Assembly: GCF_026745355.1 (NCBI RefSeq)
Contig: NC_079207.1
Span: forward strand, 37,347,421-37,411,420
Length of the DNA stretch: 64,000 nt
Source of the DNA: Beta vulgaris subsp. vulgaris
Lineage: Eukaryota; Streptophyta; Magnoliopsida; Caryophyllales; Amaranthaceae
Reading direction: 5' to 3'
Each line of letters starts with the position of its first letter. Positions within the stretch are counted from its first letter, which is position 1. A program made the position numbers and the translations under genes. This document shows, in pieces, positions 46,991 through 58,549 of this stretch. The notes beneath the pieces were generated by a model. It had not been told where the DNA came from and searched no databases. It worked only from the letters and a program-made list of their open reading frames with translations.

Positions 46991-47800
46991 TCTCGCTTCA
47001 TATTTGGCCTCCAATAGATAACCTTAAAGTCTTTATACAACTTATCACCCCCAGGGTGCACAAAATATGGAGTATTATGCCCCTCATACATAAGACGTCT
47101 CTTAAGGTCATTACACTTCTGTGGTACACACCACCTCCCTTTAAACCTTAAACTCCCATCATCATGAATCTTAAAGTCAGCTTCCTTACCTTGCTTCATT
47201 TTCTCCTTAATCTTATCTAGGTGCTCATCACCAACTTGACCCTCTATGATCTCATCGAAAACTGACACACCCAAAGAAAGAGTACTAAGTCTCGCCTCAC
47301 TTTCGCCATGATTTAAAATTTCTAAGCTCAATCTTTGCATATCTCGACACAACTCCTCACGGACTATCAAAGCACTCGAGCTATGACTCGATTTTCTACT
47401 TAGGGCATCAGCAACCACATTTGCTTTCCCCTCATGATACTGGATATCTAGATCATAATCTTTAATTAACTCTATCCATCTTCTCTGCCTCATATTTAGG
47501 TCTTTTTGGGTGAAAATGTACTTCATGCTCTTATGGTCTGTGAATATCTTACAAGTTGCCCATAAAGGTAATGTCTCCAAATTTTCAATGCAAACACTAT
47601 GGCAGCTAACTCTAGGTCATGGGTAGGGTAATTAGCCTCATAAGGTTAATTGACGCGACGCATACGCAATGACCTTCACATTCTGTTGTAACACACATCC
47701 TAGACCATTATTCGAAGCATCACTATATACCTCAAATCCCTCATTCCCATCAGGCAGGGTCAAAACAGGTGCAGAGGTTCAACGATCCTTCAAAATCTGA
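46867..47800 (-). pseudogene. Gypsy-2 RNase H and integrase zinc-binding region, copy B
   Basis: One open stretch of 237 codons (46867-47580) runs [74 protein letters not shown] to [14 protein letters not shown]. This is the best preserved RNase H C-terminus in the window. The N-terminal part (YSDASNNGLG, about 47710) is in another frame. Confidence 0.88.
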
Positions 47801-47879
47801 AAGGCTTCTTCACACTTTTCACTCCACTCAAATTTGGACTCCTTTTACATCAAATTGGTCATAGGTCTTGCTATCTTCC

Positions 47880-48784
47880 AGAAATCACTCATAAATCTTC
47901 TATAATAGCCAGCTAGACCTAAGAAACTTCTGATATATCTGACACGCTCTTTGGAGTTGGCCACTCACTCACAGCTTGAATCTTAGCAGGATCTACAGAG
48001 ACTCCTTCCTTAGACACATAGTGACCCAAAAACGCTACTTTCTCCAAACAAAACTCACACTTAGAGAACCTGACATATAATTGGTTTTTCCTCAATGTCT
48101 CCAAAATGATCCTCAAGTGCTCATTATGCTCAGCTTCATTCCTCGAATATATTAGGATGTCATCAATGAAAACCACCACAAAAACTCATGAAAGATCCTA
48201 TTCACTAAATTCATAAATATAACAGAAGCATTGGTTAACCCAAATGGCATTATAGTGAACTCATAGTGACCATAACGCGTTCTAAAGGCAGTCTTAGGTA
48301 CATCCTTATCAGCTACCCTCAATTGATGATATTCTGAACGTAAGTCGATCTTAAAGAACACATTGACTCCATTCAATTGGTCGAATGGGTCATCTATTCT
48401 AGGCAAAGGATATTTGTTTTTGTTGGTTACATTATTCAACTCCTTATAATCAATACATAGTCTCATGCTACCATCCTTCTTCTTCACAAATAACACAGGA
48501 GCTCCCCAAGGTGATGCACTAGGCCTAATATAACCTTTATCTAAGAGCTCTTGCAATTGCATCTTCAACTCACTCATATCAGGAGGTGCCATTCTATAAG
48601 GTGCCTTAGATATAGGTGCAGTTCCAGGAACTAAGTCTATAGTGAACTCAACAACTCTAGCAGGTGGCATACCTGGAATCTCACTCGAAAACACATCCAT
48701 AAACTCGTTCACAATTGGGACATCCTCAAGTTTTACTTCAACTTCCTTACTCACATCCTGGACACTACACCCTTTTCTCATCAA
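47880..48784 (-). pseudogene. Gypsy-2 reverse transcriptase, copy B, one frameshift
   Basis: Two open stretches overlap near 48165: 48152-48784 ([60 protein letters not shown]) and 47919-48179 ([40 protein letters not shown]). The FIDD box is complete; one shift separates it from the fingers/palm part. In [16 protein letters not shown] an Ile became Asn. Confidence 0.9.
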
Positions 48785-49620
48785 TTTCCTCAGATCACTT
48801 GCATAGCAGAGATAACTCCAAACTTCTTAGGTTTCTCAAAACGTCTATAGGAGGTCAATTTTCCCAAAGGGTTTCTCAACACTACTTTCTGAATCTCATA
48901 GTCGATATTGGCCTTGTAAAGACTTAACCAATTCAGTCCAAGAATCACATCCAGGTCTCCTAAATTAAATTCTATTAAGTTAGACGGAAAGACACAACCT
49001 TCTATCTTCAAAGGCAGATCTCTAAACAACTTGGTACACCTTATGATTTCTCCAGTAGGTATATTAATAGGCAAATCAATCACTTCGAAATCTACTAACC
49101 CCATCTGAATTTCCTTAGTCAAACCTTGCCCAAATCACTGATCCTTTAACTCTTTAGTGGCTACTACTTCAAGTGCGAATGTAGACACTGTTATAAACTT
49201 GCTATAATACTTAGAGATGGTCATGCTCCCCATCCTAATGTTGATAAACTCTTGGATCTTTAGTCTTATCATAAAGGGAGGGTAAAAACTTTCCTCTTAA
49301 CGTAACAATAAAGGATTCCCAATTAAACTCTTTCACAATACTAAGTTAGCCTCATATTTCAGATATAGTAAAAACTTGACCTACTTTCATACTCTCAAGA
49401 CAGTTCGCAGCCCCCATAAAAAAATCTTTTCAAATGCCCTAATCGAACTCTCTAAGAGGATAGAGTTAGCTTACCCCTTAAGGTACGACGGTTTAATCTT
49501 AGCTAGTCGCTCAAACATGTCCCAGCATGATCGGGAAGCTCAACTCTTTCGAGTGCAATTCTCTGCCAATAGGTGAATAGCAGAATCTAAGGCATCATTA
49601 TTGTTTGACACTCTACTTTG
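48785..49620 (-). pseudogene. gag: Gypsy-2 gag joined to a protease remnant, copy B
   Basis: Same fused frame as in copy A (48790-49122: LTKEIQMG then FEVIDLPINIPTGEIIR). The junction is at about 49091-49105. No DSG, no zinc knuckle. Remaining gag is more broken than in copy A. Confidence 0.85.
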
Positions 49621-50400
49621 CTTCGCGATTTAAATTTAACGTAACTCTACTTTAGGTTCTAGTATAACTTACATGCCCATCTAAGAAGGCAATATTTGAT
49701 TTGATCATTAAAGATCGCACCAACAAACAATTCTCACTAGTTTCAAGTTCAACATGAAATGCTCTCTATTAATCACATGCTCATCCATGTAAAATATATT
49801 CACATCAACATGCAAGTAGAAACAAGCAAGCAAGAATATAATCACATAATGAAAATTTAAATAATAAAAATATTCCCATCACGTGCCCATAAAAAATTCT
49901 CTCACTCATATAAATAAATAATATCTTTTATTCCTCAACCGATAATAAGAATATTCTATCAATCCAAAATAACCAACTTATAATTATTCCTCAACAATAT
50001 AAGAATGCTAAATAAGGAAATTTAACCATTGTAGCTTGACTACTTTCCAACAACTAATCTTAAACCATAAATAAATACTCCATGGAGTTACATTATCATT
50101 CCTATCCTTATTTCCTTTATACATTTATGGAGTAAATATTTCATCTCCAAAGTCTCCAAAGTCTCCAAAGTCTTCACTATAATAATAATAATGGTAAAAA
50201 TAATAACTTGAATTCCTATATCTAGTATATCTTCAAATCCTTTTGGGTTGATGTCCATTTTCATCCACCTCTAAATCACTCACATCGCTCAGATAAGGTC
50301 TCCAAGTAATATTGCAGATGTCCTTTCAGGTTTGCACTCTAGTACAATCAAACTCTTGAATTACTTCCTATATCGCTAACAGGGATACCTATTTTTAACA
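49621..50400 (-). other. Gypsy-2 leader, copy B
   Basis: AT-rich untranslated region as in copy A, with an extra TCTCCAAAG unit at about 50150-50170. Confidence 0.5.
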
Positions 50401-50530
50401 CATAACGCATAATGCTCTATAAGCTAGTGTAGCTATCACTTCCAGGCTCATGGCATCGAACATTCTCATCATCACTCAATACAATTGGGTTATGATGGCT
50501 TCCTACTCTATTAACTTGCCTGACAGACAT
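50265..50530 (-). pseudogene. Gypsy-2 pre-gag ORF remnant, copy B
   Basis: ATG at 50528-50530, same MSVRQ..NPIVLSDDEN start, with the codon before the HHNP block and the later TAG as in copy A. Shows the ORF was already broken before the duplication. Confidence 0.6.
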
Positions 50531-50631
50531 GGTCAGGGATCTACAACAAAATATACCATAGTATTTTAGTACTCTCTCTAAACGCATTCCCTACAAAATA
50601 ATGAGTAACACTAACATCATACACTAGTAGA

Positions 50632-51230
50632 ATAATTGCTAATTTTTGTGGTGATATTGTTGCGGTTTTACCCATACACAACAATATATATCGTAAAAAG
50701 AAAAGGAAAAATATAAAATAACCATATTGCTGCGGTTTTGGCCGAACATATTGCTGCGGTTTCTAACAAAAACCACAGCAATATATTAAAATAATATAAA
50801 ATTTTTTTAATTTGAACCTATTGTTGCGGTTCCTACAAAAAACCGCTGCAATAGGCTTTTAAAATTAATATTAAAAAAATTCACTAGGGTTTTTAGCGCT
50901 CTCTCTTCCCTCCTCTCTCTCCTCTCACGTACCCCTCTTCAGTTCTCTCTCTCTCCTCCCACGCAGCCCTCTTCAGTTCTTCCTCCATCTTTCTCTCTCT
51001 TCTTCTCCTCTCTTCCTCTCTCCTGTCACGCATGCCTCTTGACCTCTTCAGTTCTCTCTCTCCTCCTCTCCTCAGTTTCACGCACCCTTTCATCCTCTCG
51101 CGAGGCTTCAACCACCAGATTGGACCGCTCGACAGATTCCATGGTCTGCTTGATTCAACTATTGGTTCATCGCTCGTCAGACATGACGGCGTAAGTTTAC
51201 TCACAGACCCTTGGGCGTTCGACAGCGTAA
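50632..51230 (+). mobile_element. CACTA left end (family ii), copy B
   Basis: Starts CACTAGTAGAATAATTGC as in copy A. A 61-base piece with one GCAGCAATATGG repeat is missing near 50745. CT-rich leader at 50890-51070, donor-like GGCGTAAGT at about 51187-51195. Confidence 0.7.
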
Positions 51231-51511
51231 TTTCACTCGCATGCTGTTCGTCAGGTCATATACCAAGAGCTCATCATTTCATTACTCAAGGAATACCATG
51301 CACATTTCATTCATCACAGAAGAGTTGTCTTAGTTTCCATAACTAAGAAATACTAGCATCACGAAAACAAAATAAGTTAACACTAGCATTAAGTAGTCTA
51401 CTACGGGTATACTTAGATTCCTACTGGTCAATGCTAGCTAGGGTTGAAGGTTTCACGCTTCATACTCAGACGGGTCTTCTTCCTCGTCTTCATTTACGTT
51501 TTACATGATTT

Positions 51512-51982
51512 TCAATTGGTGGAGGCAGGGCTTCTTTCTATTTCTTCATTATCATTATAGTTAGGTTCACCATTATCGGAGGTTAAGAAGTCATTAACCC
51601 ACTTAGCTCTAGCATCGAGCATTCTTTTCTCGAAGTAACTCAATGTGAGATACCACTTCCATTTCCATGTGTATCGTTCATAGTTTGGCCTTCCATTTTT
51701 TAGAATATCAAAGCATTCATTCTTGATTCCGGCATAAGGGCCATCGTTGGGGAGAGTGTGAATTAAAACATCAGCCTGTTTTGGTGGCGTGAGGTAATCC
51801 GAATACCCATGACCTTCATTGAGGTGGTAACACTTCATGGTTAAGCGTAACCTGTAATATATGCTGAAATTGACTCTCATACCCTCATCCTTAGAAGGTA
51901 AGGTCCTTGACGAGGGGTTCTTGTGCATTTCCTGGCGGTCAAACGTGTCTTGGCCATCTAATAAAATATCATTAACAATCAA
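51512..51982 (-). CDS. Unrecognised 156-residue ORF, copy B
   Basis: Same length as 32327-32797 with 11 residue changes (among them Cys to Trp and Leu to Trp in the KWKWYL segment, Glu to Gly, Asn to Asp). No known family. The high share of non-silent changes argues against selection since duplication. Confidence 0.3.
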   Translation of the reverse strand: MIVNDILLDGQDTFDRQEMHKNPSSRTLPSKDEGMRVNFSIYYRLRLTMKCYHLNEGHGYSDYLTPPKQADVLIHTLPNDGPYAGIKNECFDILKNGRPNYERYTWKWKWYLTLSYFEKRMLDARAKWVNDFLTSDNGEPNYNDNEEIERSPASTN

Positions 51983-53095
51983 TAAGTACCTTTGGATTGG
52001 AATAGACTTAGACTTAGATTGGAATGGATTAGGAATGGACTTGGACTAGACTTCACATAAAGATGCAGATAGGCCTCGGTTTTGAAATGAACTAGACATA
52101 TATGGGCCTAAGATTGACTCTAATGCTATCGAATGTATGGGCTGAAATGCACATGGGCCTAAATGAATGCAAAAATGGATTCTAATGCATATGGGCCTAG
52201 AGTGAATGCAAATGAATTGGATTGAATTCGGTTGATTGAATTGAATGAAGGTGTTTGGACTAGGCTTAGAATTATCGAAATTCATTTTTGAAAGGACCCC
52301 TTATTTTTGTCTTTTGTTAGGAAAAGATGATGGATTAATTTTGAAGATGTTTTTTGTAAACGTAGAATCGTCCATTACGACGACAAAGTCGGCGAAAAGC
52401 TGACGTCCGTTTGTCCACTTTATTCAAATCGTGTATAAAAATTTTCTTTTATCCTTTAATTATGAATATCTAATTTTACGGGATTAAAATATGATTTGAA
52501 CTATATAAAAAATATCTTTTAAAAATACTTATTTATTATAATAAATCAATTATTATTGATCAATTAGGCTTTCTAAAGAATTGGACCCAAAACACAATTA
52601 TTTATCATGAAATTAATTGGGCTTTAGAATATCATTTCGAAACACAATTTTGGAGTGGTTCTTTAGATTGCTCTTCCATTGGATTGCACTAATTAATAAA
52701 ATGGTATGTTTTATCATTGGATCCTTGAATTCATATACACTATTATATGTCTACAGAAGCCCCCACTTTGACTGAGGTTCAGGAAAACGAAAGTCAAAGT
52801 ATAGGGTGTTAGGACGGAGAACGATTCCAAAAGTTGTGCAGTTTGGACGTGATCTATTTACGCCAGTCTCTATGAAGCAGAGTTAGTATGTTGGACAATA
52901 ACTACAAGCAATCTGATTACCTACAGAAAAAAAATGTTGGCAGATAGATGCAAACAACTCAGACAAGGCACATAAATGATGCAATAATGCAAACTTAGAC
53001 GCTCTAAGGATGCGTGAGATATTATGAAAGGATTAATGTTATGCAAAGCTAAGGGTTGACATGTCATGCAAGGTCAGGGTTATGCAAGACTAGAA
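51983..53095. repeat. AT-rich tail of copy B
   Basis: Counterpart of 32798-33905. Beyond 53095 homology to copy A stops. Confidence 0.5.
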
Positions 53096-55700
53096 TGTAT
53101 GTAATGCAACATTAGGGTTCTGCGAGGCTGCAATGTAAGGTCAGGATTTTACAAGGCTAGAAGATATGTAGAATGATAGATTGATTACAAATAGATAGAA
53201 TGATTTTTGAAAATCATTTTTAGTAAATAATCGGGGTCTGTAAACGTGGTCAACGGACTACAACTTTTCGAGAGTTTGATTTGATTTGGAGGAACCACCA
53301 CATGTTCGAAGCCCTCACTTTGGGTGAGCTTGCCTTGAATTAGGCTTGAGCATTAATTGAAATGTAGTTGACATATCTTGAACGTTGAAAGTTCTTCGTT
53401 GGGGATTCTTCTTTGGGAAGTTGATACAAACAAAGTCAGATATCATCAGACACCATGGAATTGTCGAAGAGTCCTTCGAGGAAAAGGAGCGCTTGGATTG
53501 GAAAATAAAAAAGGTTTAAATTTATTACTCATATAAATGTAGGTGGCAAAAGCCTTTTACGAGACTAGGTGCAGACTCGAATCTATATCAAGATCTAGAA
53601 AGAGCTTATGCCCTAGAACTCTAGAATGTCAAATCATTAGACCATGATTAATTTTATTTTATTGAAGCGGTCGGACCTCGAGATGAGGATTCCTACGTAT
53701 CCTTAGAATCAAACCATTCGTAGTTTTGGATCTGATTGCTTTATTATATAATTTTTTTGCCCTAATTGCCTAGGTCGCTTTTTCGGGTTTTCAGCCTAGC
53801 GAGCTTGGACATACCTTGAAAAAGGAGTTAGGGTTGATATATATGGCTTGAGTTAGATGAAGGTTAAATTGATTTGGCGAATGGAGAATCATGGATTTGG
53901 ATTGTATGATTAAGGTTTGATGGGGTTGAAGAATTTGAGTGAGGGGTAGAACTTGTGTGCAAGCCCCCTAGCTTGATTGTTTATTTCTTTTTGCGTTTGG
54001 CTCTTTCTTTTTGTCAACTTGTTTTTTGTTTTGCTTTGTGCATTGTTTCAGCTTTTGCTTTTTTCATTCTTTCACACGTTGAATTTTTCAGATTCTGTTT
54101 TTGCCTGGCATTGATACGTTAAATAATGTGGTGAGGCTTGCGCACAAGTTTGGTTTAGGGTATTGGAAGGCTTGAAAGATATTTATGGAGTTTTGAATTG
54201 AAAGGCTATTTGGCTAATGGAGGTGATGGGTTCAAGGACTTTTGTTTTTCCTTGGTTGTATCAGGATGGCTTATGAAAGGTAGTGTAATGGAGAGGGGAA
54301 TAACTCCAAATCAAAAACATGTCCTCTTTTTTTTTTATGTTTCATATCTCTTTTTCCTATTTTTAGTCAAAATCATTAGGTGATTTAACTTTCATCATTG
54401 AATTAGAAGCATAAATAAAATGATGGAAGGGCAATGAAAGCGAAAATAAAAAAAAAAATGAAATGAAAATGGAACGACTATGATAAATGAATTCCTATAG
54501 TGAAATAGACTCGATGGGAAAGGACATAAATTGCTTAGGGTAATGGACTCTCAGACTCTTCCTACGAAACAATTAGAAATGAAAGACTAAGCCTGTTGAA
54601 TTGTTGATGCACTGCTTGAAAACTCTAAAGATCCAACACTAGATGTTGAATAACTTAGGGTTGCTGGTGATGTTGTTTCTCGTTGTAGCAATTATTAGTA
54701 CTCTATTGTCATTGACCATGTTTTGCAGTGCATTTGAAGGATCCAACACTAGGTGTAAGATGTTCATTTTTATGTTGGAATTTGCAATAGAAATATAGGT
54801 TGCATCTTTTGAATCATCTTTTCAGTGCTAACCCTATAAAAGTGATCGCGCCTCTATTATGAAGGCGGTCGACCCTATGAAAGTGATCGTGCCTCTATTG
54901 TGAAGGCGGTCAAAAGTAGACTAATGACTCTAAATGAAGTCGGGGTGGTGATAGTGCGCTTGATGAGCTTTAGAGTAGGCTCTACTTTTTGTCCTCGTTT
55001 AGGCATTCCAAAGTTGTAATCTCTCAACCGGTCATGAACACATCCGAGCAAACCTCGCTTGTAAGTTTTAAGAAATGATTTTCGAAATAGAGATGAGAAA
55101 TGAGAAATGCGAATGTAAAAGGGCAGAATAGGGAATGAAAATGAGAGATGAGCATTGAAGTTGTAGGTGGAAATAGGAATGGGAAATGATTAGAAATGGG
55201 TATGATTATAGTTATGATGACGACATGGGCCTAACTATATGCATATGCAGATGTGAACTAGATTGGACTCGACTATGGAATCAAAAATGGACTTAATGAC
55301 TGGGCTTTATGCTAGTTTCACTAGACTTAATGAATTGACTTTATGGACTTATGGGTGATAGGCTTCGTCGGACTCGATGATTTTAGGCCATTATGGTCTT
55401 AGGGTATACTAGCTTAGCTAGACTCAAGGATTTTGACTGGTATAGATGTAAGATAAGAGTAGCTTCGCTAAACTCGGAGGGTGCCTTTATGGTCTTGGGG
55501 ATGACTAGCTTCCCTAGGTCAAGGTGTTGTTATGGGCATAAAGGGTGTTGTATGGTCTTATAGGGTGTCATTATGGACTTAAAGGGACGACTAGCTTCAC
55601 TAGGTCAAGGTGTCGTTATGAACTTAAAGGTATCGTTATGGTCTTACAGGGTGCCGTCATGGACTTAAAGGGTGCCATTTTGGACTTACATGGATGACTA
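53096..55700 (+). repeat. Non-coding, retroelement-leader-like region
   Basis: No pol or gag frame. It has phrases common in leaders/LTRs of large plant Gypsy (Tat/Ogre-like) elements: GATGAGGATTCCTACGTATC (about 53680) followed by ACCATTCGTAGTTTTGGATC, and AAGCCCCCTAGCTTG (about 53960). The copy A/B tail probably belongs to the same element. Assignment is by resemblance only. Confidence 0.35.
54829..54912. repeat. 41-bp tandem repeat, two units
   Basis: Two copies of ACCCTATAAAAGTGATCG.. with CCTCTATTATGAAGGCGGTC, differing at a few positions. Confidence 0.8.
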
Positions 55701-55701
55701 A
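55340..55701. repeat. Degenerate tandem repeats around GACTAGCTTCGCTAGG
   Basis: About ten imperfect units combining GACTAGCTTC(G/A)CTAGG, TCAAGGTGTCGTTATGG and ACTTAAAGGG. The array resumes at 63115-63162 beyond the LTR, showing that the LTR landed inside it. Confidence 0.8.
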
Positions 55702-56205
55702 TGTAACAGCCCGATTCCCGAGCTGCTAGCTAAACACACTTAAGATTCACTAATCACAATCAATGCTTAATAAGCCTCGAATTAAATATTTACTCGCAGC
55801 GGAAACATAACCTATAAAACGATCCTGGACTTGTGGGTTATTGGCCCACAAAACAAAATCCTTTATATAAGACTTCAATTACATAGTCATTCAATCTCAA
55901 ATTCCATGACAAAGATCCATATTGTAAGTAATTCTAAATAAACTCTTCTATACATAAACTTAGATATCGGATTTTATCCCATAGGACACACACTACTACA
56001 TAAATGAGCTATTGCAACCCCTAAAATCCGTTGCCATAGACTCAATAACCGTTGCAATAGAGCTATTGCAACGGTCTGACAACCATTGTTGTTACTGCCC
56101 TTGCATTAGCTCTAATGCAACAGTCTTCGACACCTAATGCAACGGGCAGTTGCAACACCAAATAACCGTTGCAATAGTACTAATGCAACTCATGTTTATT
56201 GTCTA

Positions 56206-56390
56206 ATGCAACGCCTCTATGGTATCCCATGAACCGTTGCATTACATATGATGCAACATATATCATAGTCTGATGCAACACCTCTATGGTATCCCATGAA
56301 CCGTTGCATTACATATGATGCAACACATTTCAATGTTTAAGGCAACACCTCTATGGTATCCCATGAACTGTTGCAAATCTTTTTCCATAT
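56206..56390. repeat. 67-bp subterminal tandem repeat, three units
   Basis: CCTCTATGGTATCCCATGAA recurs at 56214, 56281 and 56348. Each unit contains CCGTTGCATTACATATGATG-like sequence, that is, several transposase-site-like GTTGCA words. Confidence 0.85.
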
Positions 56391-57048
56391 TGTGGCTATT
56401 GCAATGACGGATCTATAAATATGTATATATTAACCTGTTAACTTGATGCTGATGCAAAGCTGAAATAATTCAAAAAGAATTCCAAATAAACATAATGATA
56501 AAAATTTTGATTTCCAAAAAGTCCCATAAATATATTCAATGTCATCCAATCGTTCGACAATTTCCAACACCAACTACTTAATATATATAGTACTATCGTA
56601 TATGTATCAAATCCCAAAAGAAGTTTGATCACCTACTATATTTACTTCCAACCTAAATATATCTACTTCTAGCGTAAATATATTCCCCAAAAAAAAAAAA
56701 GATTACTAGCTTGTTGCCTAATTAATTCCAAAACCATGCTCCACTTTTAAGCGAGATCCACCGCCCAAAAATTGTCATTCGTGCGACTGCAATTGTTCTT
56801 CATGTCATACATTTTCCTCTCCTTGATCTACCTATAGAGTTATATAAAAGTTTAATAAAGCATGACATATGGTTATAATAATATACATAGAGACAAGGAA
56901 CTAATCTATCATCACGGGATAAAACCAAGGTAAGACTTTGGTGCTTATATCAAAACCCTTGAACGACATTAACTAAGAAGTATTTGGAGCCACTAGTTGT
57001 GAAAAAATCAGGAAAAGGTAAGCCAAAGTAAGGTTATAAGAGTCGTAC

Positions 57049-57213
57049 CTGAGACGTTATGACCTCAATTCCCTTCACGAAGTTATCTCTTGATGCTTTA
57101 GTATGCAATGGCCCAAGGAAGGTACCATTTTCCATTGGATCCCCTATCTTCACTTGTTTGTATACATCAAGCAATTGCTCAAGTAGCTTCTCGTATATGC
57201 TTTCATGAAGCAA
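57049..57213 (-). pseudogene. ALDH7B: Aldehyde dehydrogenase 7 exon fragment (downstream exon)
   Basis: The minus strand reads LLHESIYEKLLEQLLDVYKQ then VKIGDPMENGTFLGPLHTKA and FVKGIEVITSQ, matching the plant antiquitin-type ALDH7 segment just after the catalytic cysteine region. Acceptor TGTTTAG at 57214 onward and donor GTACGA at 57048-57043 are intact, so this 165-bp exon could still be spliced in frame after the exon at 57303. It lies in the CACTA element, with no rest of the gene. Confidence 0.88.
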
Positions 57214-57302
57214 CTAAACAAATAGGACGAAAGAACGTAATATTAACCATGAGTGAGTCTCTTGATTCTAATCTGTCACTCAGATAATAGTTATGTGATT
57301 AC

Positions 57303-57478
57303 CAGTCTACGACAGGTTGTACAGCGCTGACCAGTTGTACCAATAGCCGCAAAGAGAACAGAACGTGCAACCAACTTAATATCAGCATCATCCATGACAA
57401 TTATAGCATTATTTCCACTTAATTCAAGCAAGCATTTTCCAAATCTTTGATTCAGAGTTTGTTGAACCATCATGCCAA
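57303..57478 (-). pseudogene. ALDH7B: Aldehyde dehydrogenase 7 exon fragment with catalytic residues
   Basis: [20 protein letters not shown] then [20 protein letters not shown] and [19 protein letters not shown]. The Glu of LELSGNN and the Cys of GQRCTT are the two catalytic positions of the ALDH fold; both are present. Donor GTAATC at 57302-57297 is intact and the phase fits the next exon (RRL then LLHE). The 5' side is broken: a TFTSVGF-like relic of the preceding FTGS.KVG segment is out of frame and has no clean acceptor. Confidence 0.9.
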
Positions 57479-58275
57479 CCAATCATTAAAATCCAACAGA
57501 AGTAAAAGTCAACATCTTCCTTTGGGTGGGGTAAAAGCCAACATACATCTTCCTTTGGGTGCTGCATTCCATCTGATTATGTCGGTGCCTGCTTCTACTC
57601 TCTTCCAGATCTCAGCAGACAACTCACCTGAAATGCAGTTTTTTGTGTATGTGAAAATGGGTAAAAGGTGAGATTAACCCACTGAAAGTAACACCTAATC
57701 CAAACTACTTACTAGATTCCCGACAAGTTCATACAAAGAATCATTAAGAGTTGCCTGCAAAATGTAGAGGCTCCCGGTGAGTCAGAGGGATGACAGCAAA
57801 TTGAAGATATAAAATTAGTGAATGTTTTCTATTTTACGTCCATGTTCAATTCACAAGGACAAGGAATGTCAAAACTAGGCTATAAATCTGACAGGGTATT
57901 TAGTTTGCTTTGCGATCTTATGAACTCCAGAAAAGGTCTGGAAATTTTGAAATCTCCTCCATCTTCCCTGATACCCTTACACGAAGAAAAAGCAGAATCA
58001 CAGAGCAGGCCTCTTGGGAAAGCTATAACACTTTTGTCAATAATTATAAGATAGAACGCAAGACGTTTCAATAAAATATTTGAAGCATTCAAAATTTTGA
58101 TAAAGCATCATGTATAAGAGGAAATATGCTTAACTTACTTGCAAATACCTCATGAAGGACAAAGAATGCATTGGTAGATGGAGAAGTAACTCAATGCAGA
58201 TAACACGTCACACAACAATTTATAGCACATAATTAAAGTAACAAAGCAAATTAGCACTCGAAGTGCAGGACTTAC
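57479..58275 (-). other. Probable further captured sequence, unidentified
   Basis: Minus-strand short stretches look exon-like: NAFFVLHEVFA before a GTAAGT (about 58135-58175), similar in pattern to AIFHIEAFVA of replication factor C subunit 3; ATLNDSLYELVGNL (57708-57750); and GELSAEIWKRVEAGTDIIRW (57560-57630). The last two are unplaced. A short local duplication of ACATCTTCCTTTGGGTG is at 57509 and 57544. Confidence 0.4.
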
Positions 58276-58504
58276 ATAATAGGCAGCTCAATGGGAAACT
58301 TCATGTTTCAATTCCGTATCCAACTTCTTCAATAACTCAGAAAGAAGCCTCTGAAATTCATTGTTAGGGGAAAGATACGTCACAATCAACAAGGAGATGA
58401 AGGTGATAGCAGTGAAGCATTTTACGTCACCTAGCTTCAGTATGAATTCTGGAGGTATACAATTAACTAGTAGCTCATACAACTTCCCTCGAACCTGAAA
58501 GAGT
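58276..58504 (-). pseudogene. RFC3: Replication factor C subunit 3 fragment, two exons
   Basis: Exon 58435-58504 reads LFQVRGKLYELLVNCIPPEF then ILK; exon 58276-58350 reads RLLSELLKKLDTELKHEVSH then stop, AAYY. The two match adjacent parts of the C-terminal collar region of the clamp-loader small subunit RFC3. Acceptors TTTACAG and TTTCAG and the final donor GTAAGT are present; the donor after ILK has become CTAGGT. A TGA replaces the expected Trp codon before AAYY. Captured genomic (intron-containing) piece, not functional. Confidence 0.85.
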
Positions 58505-58549
58505 CTGTAAAAAAACGTTAACATTATAAGATCATGATTTGCAGATTAT

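Larger units (their letters stand above)
43441..50631 (-). mobile_element. Gypsy-2, 5'-truncated LTR retrotransposon, copy B
   Basis: Counterpart of 23781-31360, with the same single LTR, the same two internal deletions and the same truncation at a CACTA end. It lacks the MITE, so reverse transcriptase is contiguous. Flanking bases (GAAGAACAA) are the same as in copy A, so both descend from one insertion. Confidence 0.92.
33902..53095. repeat. Tandem segmental duplication, copy B
   Basis: Second copy of the unit, same order and orientation as copy A. It begins GAAATAGTTTTTTTTAGG, matching 2540 onward, and ends TGCAAGACTAGAA, after which unique sequence starts (ATGTATG). The four bases AGAA at 33902-33905 are shared by both original edges, so the junction carries 4-bp microhomology. 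Copy B keeps the empty sites of Gypsy-1 (about 35048-35065) and the MITE (about 48107-48120). Confidence 0.9.

Noticed and set aside
54198..54383. 61-residue frame ending in Phe/Leu-rich tail
   Set aside because: Short, ends in a poly-T tract, no motif; chance frame in AT-rich DNA.
57818..58092. Overlapping 70-78 residue frames on both strands
   Set aside because: Within the CACTA cargo between the two gene fragments; no recognisable domain and no splice signals that decide the strand, so left as unidentified cargo.
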